A program made the translations under genes and the position numbers. Below the pieces are notes generated by a model. That model was not told the origin of the DNA and ran no database searches. It saw only the letters and a program-made list of their open reading frames with translations. From Candidatus Sulfotelmatobacter sp. (GTDB lineage: Bacteria; Acidobacteriota; Terriglobia; Terriglobales; Acidobacteriaceae), in the NCBI GenBank assembly GCA_030037575.1, contig JASHRB010000615.1, forward strand, positions 1 to 10,161: DNA of 10,161 nt. Reading direction: 5' to 3'. Each line of letters begins with the position of its first letter. The stretch's first letter is position 1. Of the stretch, positions 1 through 5,975 are shown piece after piece.

Positions 1-209
1 ATGCCTTGAGTTTGCTGGCGGGATTGCGGCTTGTGCGCGGGCGCTGGGCGAGCTTGCCCGAGGCGGCTTTTACATTCGTCGTGTTGAACAGCGCGGCTGC
101 CGTGGCTTTCTTCAACTTTTTGACCGGACGCAAGGCAAGGTGGGCGCGCTCAGAGTCTTTGCGGAGCGAAGAGGGTTCGCTGGCAGCGTCCATGAAAAGG
201 ATTCCGTGA
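1..209 (+). CDS. C-terminal end of a membrane-associated protein, possibly a family 2 glycosyltransferase (5' partial)
   Basis: The frame is open from the left window edge (first complete codon GCC at 3) to TGA at 207-209, giving about 68 residues of a C-terminus. There is no credible start inside the window; the TTG at 6 is simply an internal Leu codon. The segment contains a hydrophobic stretch (FTFVVLNSAAAVAFFNFL) followed by a basic patch (TGRKARWAR) and a short polar tail. A last membrane helix ending in an FLTGR-like, Trp-containing basic motif is what I recall from C-termini of family 2 glycosyltransferases with membrane anchors in acidobacterial polysaccharide loci. The catalytic part is outside the window, so this identification rests on context and style. 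The stop overlaps the GTG start of the next gene by four bases (GTGA), so both are likely co-transcribed and translationally coupled. Confidence 0.5.
   Translation, partial: ALSLLAGLRLVRGRWASLPEAAFTFVVLNSAAAVAFFNFLTGRKARWARSESLRSEEGSLAASMKRIP
195..200 (+). promoter_or_regulatory. Ribosome binding site for the GT4 gene starting at 206
   Basis: An AAAAGG stretch ends five bases before GTG 206. It decides the start: the frame is also open upstream to a GTG at 140, but that would add 22 residues overlapping the preceding gene and giving no recognisable protein sequence. The protein starting at 206 begins directly with the expected first beta strand (VKILWAKANKILP). Confidence 0.7.
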
Positions 210-1474
210 AGATACTCTGGGCCAAAGCGAACAAGATTCTGCCGGTACAGAGCGGCGGGGATATCCGTTCCTACAACCTTGCCTGGCAACTCGCGGCGCG
301 GCACGAACTCACATTTTTCTCCTACTACGATGGCCTGCCGGATGCAGGCTATGAGAAAACCTTGCGCGAGCATTTTCCGGGAGCCGTCTGTCTCTCCATC
401 GGGCAGCGCCGCAACTCGCCATTGCGGCGGGGGCTGGATTATGCACTGCGCTTCCCGCGGCAGGCTCCCTACGCCGTGAGCCGTTTTGCTTCGCACGCGG
501 TCGAAGAGCGATTCGCGCGCTGGCACGCGGACCGGGCTTTCGACGTTGTGGTCTGTGATTTTCTCGATGCGGCGGTGAATCTGCCAAAGGACTTCGGCAT
601 TCCGACGGTGTTGTTCCAGCACAATGTGGAGAGTGAAATCTGGCGCCGCCGCGCCGCGACCGAAACCAATCCCGCGCGCCGGATGATTTACGCGACCGAA
701 TTCAGGAAGATGCTGGCGTATGAAAAGAATGCGCTACGCCGGTTTCCGCATGTCATCGCGGTTTCCGAGCAGGATCGAAAATTGATGAGCGACTGGGCAG
801 AGGCTGCGCGCATCACCGTGGTCCCAACCGGCGTGGACCTGCGGCAATATCAACCTGATTTGTCGGAGCGCGAGCCGGAGCCGCTGGTTGTGTTCGTCGG
901 TGCGATGGATTGGGAGCCAAACATCGACGCCGTGGAATTTTTCTGCGCGGAGGTTTGGCCACGTGTGCTCGCTCAGATTCCGGACGCGCGGTTTCGCATT
1001 GTGGGTCGAAATCCGGACCGGCGGGTGCGGCGCCTGGCGGGCCGTTCGATTACGGTTACGGGAAAAGTCCCTTCGGTCATCGATCACTTGCACCAAGCGG
1101 CGGTGGTGGTGGTTCCACTCCGCATTGGGGGAGGAACGCGGCTGAAGATTTATGAGGCGATGGCAGCGGGAAAAGCCGTGGTTTCGACTTCGGTGGGAGC
1201 CGAGGGCTTGGATGTGCATCATGGCCGGGACATCATTCTCGCGGACACTCCCAAGGCGTTGGCGGAATCGATTCTTATGCTTTTGACAGATGGCGGGGTA
1301 AGAAGGCAATGCGGGCACGCGGCTGCAGAGCTCGCGGCTCGTTACGACTGGCCGGCGGTCGGTGGCAGGTTCGAGGAAGTGCTGGAGAAAGTGGCCGGAC
1401 ACGGGCCATCGAATGCGGCGGGCGAGAGCGCCCGCCGGACAGCCGCAGGGACAGCGGCGCTACCTAATTTTTGA
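206..1474 (+). CDS. Family 4 glycosyltransferase (GT-B fold)
   Basis: A 422-residue protein of normal length for a GT4 enzyme, which transfers a sugar from an activated nucleotide donor to a growing lipid-linked glycan at the cytoplasmic face of the inner membrane. The N-terminal Rossmann domain (about 1-190) starts with ILWAKANK, carries the glycine loop SGGDIRSYN at 16-24 and a QHNVESEIWRRR segment typical of this subfamily. The C-terminal domain (about 225-395) opens with VFVGAMDWEPN at 229-239 and has the donor-binding signature GGGTRLKIYEAMAAGK with Glu317, the second Glu of the EX7E motif; the first position is not Glu, as in many relatives. It resembles sugar transferases of exosortase-type polysaccharide loci. 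Donor and acceptor cannot be read from sequence. The last 20 or so residues are a low-complexity Ala/Arg tail encoded by a hairpin-rich element and are probably not part of the fold. The start is GTG 206, overlapping the upstream stop. Confidence 0.9.
   Translation: MKILWAKANKILPVQSGGDIRSYNLAWQLAARHELTFFSYYDGLPDAGYEKTLREHFPGAVCLSIGQRRNSPLRRGLDYALRFPRQAPYAVSRFASHAVEERFARWHADRAFDVVVCDFLDAAVNLPKDFGIPTVLFQHNVESEIWRRRAATETNPARRMIYATEFRKMLAYEKNALRRFPHVIAVSEQDRKLMSDWAEAARITVVPTGVDLRQYQPDLSEREPEPLVVFVGAMDWEPNIDAVEFFCAEVWPRVLAQIPDARFRIVGRNPDRRVRRLAGRSITVTGKVPSVIDHLHQAAVVVVPLRIGGGTRLKIYEAMAAGKAVVSTSVGAEGLDVHHGRDIILADTPKALAESILMLLTDGGVRRQCGHAAAELAARYDWPAVGGRFEEVLEKVAGHGPSNAAGESARRTAAGTAALPNF
1416..1472 (+). 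repeat. Hairpin-rich element encoding the C-terminal tail of the GT4 gene
   Basis: Positions 1416-1437 form a perfect 9-bp inverted repeat (CGGCGGGCG and its complement) around the loop AGAG. A second, 5-bp inverted repeat (GCCGC at 1442-1446 and GCGGC at 1454-1458) follows, then GCTACCTAA and five T residues at 1468-1472. The block sits at the very end of the GT4 coding region, is read as a low-complexity tail, and contributes to the stop codon. The pattern of GC-rich stem, the phrase GACAGCCGCAGGGACAGC and the trailing GCTACCTAATTTTT resembles short dispersed intergenic repeats I recall from acidobacterial genomes. The dispersed nature is inference, since only one copy is in this window. 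It could also act as a weak attenuator, although the T run is ten bases from the second stem. Confidence 0.5.
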
Positions 1475-1483
1475 GGACGGACT

Positions 1484-1488
1484 GGGGA
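1484..1488 (+). promoter_or_regulatory. Ribosome binding site for the polymerase/ligase gene starting at 1495
   Basis: GGGGA lies six bases before ATG 1495 and supports that start. The same frame is open back to TTG 1471, which overlaps the preceding stop as TTGA, but no purine-rich site precedes TTG 1471, only the T-rich end of the hairpin element. Confidence 0.7.
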
Positions 1489-1494
1489 AGCTTG

Positions 1495-2823
1495 ATGGAA
1501 CGGATCCAATCGAGGGCCACCCGCGAGGCTGAGTCACAAAAGCCCGCATCGTTGAAGGGAGCTTTCTTCTGGCTCAGCGCCTTCTACGTCGTCTACTGCG
1601 CCCGTCCAGAGGATTGGATCCCGGGGCTCAAGGACATTCCGCTGGCGAAAATCTCCGGAATCTTTGCTCTGTTGGGGATCATGGTGAGCGCTGGAAAATC
1701 GAAGCGCAGCCTGCGCGATCTTCCAGCGGAAGCCAAGTATCTGGCCGCGATGATGGGGTTTCTGTTTTTGGCAGGAGCGCTTTCGCCGGTATGGAAAGGC
1801 GGGGCCATCTTCAAGACGCTGGATTTTTCGAAGGTTCTGATCGCCTGGGTGCTGACCTACGTCGTGGTGACGAACTTCGACCGGCTGCGGAAGATCATTT
1901 TCATCCAGTCTGCTTCGGTGGTGCTGATTTCGATTGTGTCGATGGCCAAGGGCCGCCACACGGCGAGGCTGGAAGGCGTGATTGGCGGAATTTATTCGAA
2001 TCCGAACGATCTCGCTTTTGCGATCGTACTTTCGTTCCCTTTCTGCATGGCGTTTTTGCTGAGCAGCCGCCGGGTTCTCAGCAAGATGCTGTGGTTACTG
2101 TCCATGCTGGCAATGTCCTTCGCTTTGTTGCTGACGGCTTCCCGCGGGGGCTTTATCACACTGCTGCTTACCGGGTTGGTCGGCTTGTGGCACTTCGGCG
2201 TAAAGGGCAAACGGATGTACCTGATCGCGGCGGCGCTTTTCGTGGCGATCGTGGCTGGACTCAGCACCGGCGGACGATTGAAGGATCGCTTCCTTGCCAT
2301 ATCCGATGGAGACCTGGAAACGGGAATGGAAGTTAGCGCCCATGGTTCTTACGAGCAGCGCCGCTATTTGATGCTCGAGAGTGTGGAGGTGATCGAGCAT
2401 TATCCCCTGGGCATCGGCTTTGGAAACTTCCCGCACTATTCGGGTACCTGGGTTCAGGTTCACGTCGCCTATCTTCAGATGGCAGTGGAGGGCGGGGTTG
2501 GCGCTTTGATCTTCTACCTGCTCTTCTTCCGGCGAGGTCTCAAGAATCTGAAGCCCGTGCTTCGGGCAAAGGACAATGATAAAGAGACCGAGCTATTCTC
2601 GAAAGCCTTGCATTGCTCATTGATTGGTTTTTTGGTTGGCGGAATCTTTGCTCCCGAGGCTTACCAATATTTCCCGTACTTTGCGGTGGCCTATACATCG
2701 GCATTGTTGGCGCTCATCAAAGATAAACAGCGGTTACAGCTACCGGGAGAAGAAATGCCGGACCGCTCACGGTTCGGGCGGAAAAGAAAGATAAGAACAG
2801 GCGAGTTGGCCCCCGTGCGGTGA
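1495..2823 (+). CDS. O-antigen ligase / polysaccharide polymerase family membrane protein (Wzy_C-like)
   Basis: A 442-residue polytopic inner-membrane protein with about ten to eleven hydrophobic segments, for example around 22-36, 50-66, 82-97, 110-128, 136-150, 172-192, 196-232 and 240-256, with three more near the C-terminus. A large polar loop at about 257-335 should face the periplasm. Wzy_C-like (PF04932) marks are LLLTASRGG ending at Gly219, then HYPLGIGFGNF at 302-312 and VHVAYLQMAVEGG at 322-334, matching the usual pattern of a small-residue NPLxGxGxGNF block followed by a His-containing block and E-G-G. Members either polymerise lipid-linked repeat units or ligate glycans to lipid A or protein; sequence alone does not separate these roles. 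The N-terminal VVYCARPEDWIPGL segment is the feature that most suggests Acidobacteriota. The C-terminus is a basic cytoplasmic tail (GRKRK). Its stop overlaps the next gene's GTG. Confidence 0.88.
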   Translation: MERIQSRATREAESQKPASLKGAFFWLSAFYVVYCARPEDWIPGLKDIPLAKISGIFALLGIMVSAGKSKRSLRDLPAEAKYLAAMMGFLFLAGALSPVWKGGAIFKTLDFSKVLIAWVLTYVVVTNFDRLRKIIFIQSASVVLISIVSMAKGRHTARLEGVIGGIYSNPNDLAFAIVLSFPFCMAFLLSSRRVLSKMLWLLSMLAMSFALLLTASRGGFITLLLTGLVGLWHFGVKGKRMYLIAAALFVAIVAGLSTGGRLKDRFLAISDGDLETGMEVSAHGSYEQRRYLMLESVEVIEHYPLGIGFGNFPHYSGTWVQVHVAYLQMAVEGGVGALIFYLLFFRRGLKNLKPVLRAKDNDKETELFSKALHCSLIGFLVGGIFAPEAYQYFPYFAVAYTSALLALIKDKQRLQLPGEEMPDRSRFGRKRKIRTGELAPVR

Positions 2824-4046
2824 GTCCACGAGCCGAATCGATCATGGCCAAGGTCCGGCAGCAACGGAGTGTAGGGTTGGGGCGGAAGCTCTCTTATGGG
2901 GCGCGGTTGCTGCCAGGGTATTTCTGGCAGCGGCTTACGCGGCCTCGTTCCGCCGGCCGCGTGCACTTGATCTTGGCGCTGGCTGATCACTTCGAACCGG
3001 CTTTCGCGCCCGAGGACGGTGCCGCGCGCGCTCCCTACGCCGAACAGGAACGACGGCTGGATCGTTGGTGCCGTGAGTATCCAGAGCGGTTCGCCGGGTT
3101 CCCCGATGCCGAAGGGCGGCCGTTTGTTCATACCTACTTTTATCCGGCGGAACAGTATGATCGCGCCCACCTCACCCGTCTGGCTGAACACTGCCGGGGG
3201 GGCTGGGGAGAAATTGAAATCCACCTCCATCACGGCGTGGGTGCGCCCGATTCGGCGGAGAACACGCGCCGGCAATTGATCGAGTTTCGAGACCAACTGG
3301 CAGACGAGCACGGGTGCCTGTCCTACGGCGGCGGACAGACCCGGCCAAGATATGCTTTTGTTCACGGAAACTTCGCACTGGCAAACTCCAGCCTTGGGCA
3401 GGGTTGCGGGGTGGACAGCGAGATGCAAATTCTGGCCGAAACCGGCTGCTATGCCGACATGACCTTGCCCGCAGCCATATTTCATGCCGCGCAGACGGGC
3501 AAAATCAATTCGCTCTATGAATGCGCACTTCCGCTGATCGAGAGGGCGCCGCATCGCAAAGGTCGTGACCTGGCCAGCCAAAGGGCGGTCGAGAAATTCC
3601 CGATCATCGTGCAGGGGCCTTTGATGCTGGATGTTCACCTGCGGGGAAGGCGGCGCTTTGCAATCGACAATGCCGCGCTGACCGGACCCAATCCGGCCAG
3701 CCTCTCGCGGTTGGGAAACTGGAAGCGGGCGGCAATTTCGGTTCAGGGGAGGCCGGACTGGCTGTTTATCAAGCTGCACTGTCACGGCATGGACCCGAGA
3801 CAGGACCATGCCGTGTTGGGCGAGCCTATGCGGCGGTTTCTGCACGATCTGGTTCGCGGGGCGGAAGAGCGAGGCGAAAGGCTGCATTTCGTCTCCGCGC
3901 GCGAGATGGTGAACATCATGCTTGCTGCCTGCGATGGGCGAGAAGGCAATCCCGGGGAATACCGCAATTACCGGCTCAAGCGAGAGCGGCCACTCGCGCT
4001 GGACAGTGACCGCGACAACCCCTACCAAGTGAGTTCGAAAGGATAA
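2820..4046 (+). CDS. Divergent NodB/CE4-like putative polysaccharide deacetylase
   Basis: A 408-residue soluble protein with no signal peptide or membrane helix. Its motif order resembles the NodB-homology (carbohydrate esterase 4) fold: a first strand ending in an acid (LADHFEP, Asp56-His57), a metal-site-like EIHLHHG block (His135, His137, His138), a FVHGNFAL block at 180-187 in the place of motif 3, GVDSEMQILAETGCYAD at 197-213, and a terminal FIKLHCHGMD block (His320, His322) resembling the final histidine motif. The classic TFDDG and HxxxH spellings are absent, so catalysis is inference. I recall similar proteins, mostly annotated hypothetical, beside glycosyltransferases and AsnB-like proteins in polysaccharide loci. 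Expected role: metal-dependent removal of acetyl groups from N-acetylated sugars of a precursor or product. The GTG 2820 start overlaps the upstream stop as GTGA; ATG 2844 is an in-frame alternative, and neither has a clear Shine-Dalgarno sequence. Confidence 0.7.
   Translation: MSPRAESIMAKVRQQRSVGLGRKLSYGARLLPGYFWQRLTRPRSAGRVHLILALADHFEPAFAPEDGAARAPYAEQERRLDRWCREYPERFAGFPDAEGRPFVHTYFYPAEQYDRAHLTRLAEHCRGGWGEIEIHLHHGVGAPDSAENTRRQLIEFRDQLADEHGCLSYGGGQTRPRYAFVHGNFALANSSLGQGCGVDSEMQILAETGCYADMTLPAAIFHAAQTGKINSLYECALPLIERAPHRKGRDLASQRAVEKFPIIVQGPLMLDVHLRGRRRFAIDNAALTGPNPASLSRLGNWKRAAISVQGRPDWLFIKLHCHGMDPRQDHAVLGEPMRRFLHDLVRGAEERGERLHFVSAREMVNIMLAACDGREGNPGEYRNYRLKRERPLALDSDRDNPYQVSSKG
4038..4043 (+). 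promoter_or_regulatory. Ribosome binding site for the amidotransferase gene starting at 4050
   Basis: AAAGGA lies six bases before ATG 4050 and overlaps the last codons of the upstream gene. The start is fixed independently because the mature protein must expose Cys2 (MCGIAG). Confidence 0.75.
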
Positions 4047-4049
4047 GTC

Positions 4050-5975
4050 ATGTGCGGCATCGCGGGCATGGTGCAAACTCATCCTGACGGCGCGGTCACG
4101 GAGGCCGTGATTCAGCAGATGTGTCAGGCGATTGTGCACCGTGGCCCCGATGATGAAGGCGTCTTCGTGAAGGGCGGCGTGGGATTGGGTATGCGCCGGC
4201 TGAGCATAATCGATCTGGCCGGCGGCCACCAGCCGCTATTCAACGAAGACAAAACCATCTGGATCGTTTTCAACGGAGAAATCTACAATTTTCTCGATCT
4301 CCGTCCAGAGCTGGAACGGCGCGGCCACCGATTTTCCACCCACACAGACACAGAAGTCATTGTGCACTTGTACGAGGAGCATGGCGCCGGATGTGTACAA
4401 AAGCTGCGCGGGATGTTTGCGTTTGCCTTGTACGACGAACCCGCGGGGCGGTTGCTGATCGCACGCGACCGCCTGGGCAAAAAGCCGCTCCATTACGGCC
4501 TGGACAAGGGAACATTGCTGTTCGCCTCGGAGATTAAGGCCATTCTGGCCGTTCGTCCGGAATTGGCCAAAGTGAGTCAACAAGCGCTTCTGCAGTACCT
4601 GTATTTCGGATATGTCCCCGACCCGGCCACCGCCTTTGAGCCGATTCGAAAATTGCCCCCCGGACATCTGCTGGAGTTTGAAAACGGCTCCGTCCGCATT
4701 CGCCGATATTGGGATTTGCCGGAGTATGGTACCTACGATCCCGCTAGTGAAGAGGAACTGCTCGAAGAATTGGAAAAACGGCTCGCCGAGGCAGTGCGCA
4801 TTCGTCTGATTGCAGATGTTCCCCTGGGAGCCATGCTCAGCGGCGGAACCGATTCGTCCACGGTCGTGGCTTTGATGGCACGAGCAACGCCCCGGCCGGT
4901 CAAGACTTTTTCCATCGGGTTCCGGCAGGCGGAGTTCAATGAAGCTGCCTACGCGCGCACCGTCGCAGAAAAGTTCTCTACCGACCACCATGAACTGATC
5001 GTGGAACCCGATCTGGTCGGCACAGTGACGCAACTGACCGGGCATTTGGAGGAACCATTCGGAGACTCTTCGATGCTGCCGACGTACTTCATCTCCTGCC
5101 TGGCGCGACAACACGTGAAAGTCGCCCTCTCGGGAGACGGCGGGGATGAAGCCTTTGCCGGCTACGATCGCTATCGCATTCATCTGCAGGAGCGGTCTCA
5201 TGAGTGGATTCCGGAGTGGGCGGGACGGTGGTATCGCCAGCATGTGCATCCCCGGGTTCCTTATGCAATGCCGGGACGGAATCTGGCGTATAGCGTTGCG
5301 CTCCCCTGGAATGAGCGGTACGCCGAGGGGGTTTCGCTCCAGGGGTTTCAGAGAGAGATGGGGATTCTGTCGGCAGATTTTGTAGCCGCAAACGGCGCAC
5401 CTCTGCAAGGATTCCTTGAGTATCTTGAAAACGCGCCGGCGCACGATGCTCTGAGCCGTGTGTTGTATCTCGACAGCAAGACGTATTTGCCAGGGGATAT
5501 TTTGACGAAGGTCGATCGGATGAGCATGGCAACCTCGCTCGAGGTGCGGGTTCCGATGCTTGACCATGTGTTTCTGGAATGGGTGACGGCGCTGGCGCCG
5601 CGCTGGAAGATGCCCCAGGGCAGTCAGAAGTTTATTCTCAGAAAGCTCGCGGAGCGCGTGGGTGTGCCCGCTGAGGTCTTGAACCGCCCGAAGCAGGGAT
5701 TCGCCCTGCCGCTGGGGCATTGGATGCGAAACGAACTGAAAGAAATGGTGCAGACCATCCTGCTCGAAGCGCGCACGCTGCAACGCGGATATTTCAATCC
5801 CAAGGGCGTCCGGCGGATGCTCGAAGAGCACTTCAACCGGCGGCGCGACCACTCGGCTCGCCTGTGGCGTCTGCTGGTCTTTGAGCTGTGGCATCGTAAT
5901 TTTCTGGAAAGCGTTGCTAGCGCGGGAGGGCTGCGCTCCCAACCGGTCGCCGTCCTGAGCGGAGAGAGCGGATGA
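4050..5975 (+). CDS. AsnB-type glutamine-dependent amidotransferase (asparagine synthase family), polysaccharide-associated
   Basis: A 641-residue two-domain enzyme. The N-terminal class II glutaminase starts MCGIAG, so Cys2 becomes the nucleophile after Met removal. It also has HRGPDDEG at 30-37, MRRLSIIDL at 48-56 (Arg49), FNGEIYN at 74-80 and THTDTE at 97-102, all expected for glutamine binding. The C-terminal synthetase domain has the ATP-pyrophosphatase loop SGGTDSS at 264-270, SGDGGDE at 361-367 and KVDRMSMATSLEVRVPMLDH starting at Lys487. All catalytic elements appear intact. The length exceeds the 554 residues of E. coli AsnB and matches the longer paralogues found in polysaccharide and exosortase loci. 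Known relatives in O-antigen loci (WbpS of Pseudomonas aeruginosa O6, WbtH of Francisella) are linked to amidating uronic acids, so sugar carboxyl amidation is more likely than free asparagine synthesis. It sits three bases after the deacetylase-like gene and overlaps the next gene as ATGA. Confidence 0.92.
   Translation: MCGIAGMVQTHPDGAVTEAVIQQMCQAIVHRGPDDEGVFVKGGVGLGMRRLSIIDLAGGHQPLFNEDKTIWIVFNGEIYNFLDLRPELERRGHRFSTHTDTEVIVHLYEEHGAGCVQKLRGMFAFALYDEPAGRLLIARDRLGKKPLHYGLDKGTLLFASEIKAILAVRPELAKVSQQALLQYLYFGYVPDPATAFEPIRKLPPGHLLEFENGSVRIRRYWDLPEYGTYDPASEEELLEELEKRLAEAVRIRLIADVPLGAMLSGGTDSSTVVALMARATPRPVKTFSIGFRQAEFNEAAYARTVAEKFSTDHHELIVEPDLVGTVTQLTGHLEEPFGDSSMLPTYFISCLARQHVKVALSGDGGDEAFAGYDRYRIHLQERSHEWIPEWAGRWYRQHVHPRVPYAMPGRNLAYSVALPWNERYAEGVSLQGFQREMGILSADFVAANGAPLQGFLEYLENAPAHDALSRVLYLDSKTYLPGDILTKVDRMSMATSLEVRVPMLDHVFLEWVTALAPRWKMPQGSQKFILRKLAERVGVPAEVLNRPKQGFALPLGHWMRNELKEMVQTILLEARTLQRGYFNPKGVRRMLEEHFNRRRDHSARLWRLLVFELWHRNFLESVASAGGLRSQPVAVLSGESG
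5961..5966 (+). promoter_or_regulatory. Ribosome binding site for the tandem glycosyltransferase gene starting at 5972
   Basis: GGAGAG ends five bases before ATG 5972, within the 3' end of the amidotransferase gene. Together with the ATGA overlap it supports this start and translational coupling. Confidence 0.75.

Noticed and set aside
140..205. Upstream GTG 140 as start of the GT4 gene
   Set aside because: It lies inside the preceding gene and yields residues unlike a GT4 N-terminus. GTG 206 has an AAAAGG site at good spacing and starts at the first strand of the fold.
1416..1472. The stem and T run as an intrinsic terminator
   Set aside because: The T run is separated from the strongest stem by about 30 bases and from the weaker one by about ten, and the downstream gene follows with a good ribosome binding site in the same apparent operon.
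2691..4229. Long minus-strand open frame of 512 codons antisense to the deacetylase-like gene
   Set aside because: It spans the ends of three well-supported plus-strand genes, has a composition rich in Arg, Pro, His and Gln, and no recognisable motif. Such frames are common opposite GC-rich coding sequence.
4841..4861. Thr in the SGGTDS loop as a sign of an inactive synthetase domain
   Set aside because: The position between SGG and DS varies in this family (Val, Leu, Thr and others), and the surrounding ATP-binding and DE motifs are intact.
4050..5975. Calling this gene asnB for asparagine biosynthesis
   Set aside because: The motifs identify the enzyme class, but the position among glycosyltransferases, the extra length and the second paralogue make free asparagine synthesis the less likely role, so no symbol is given.
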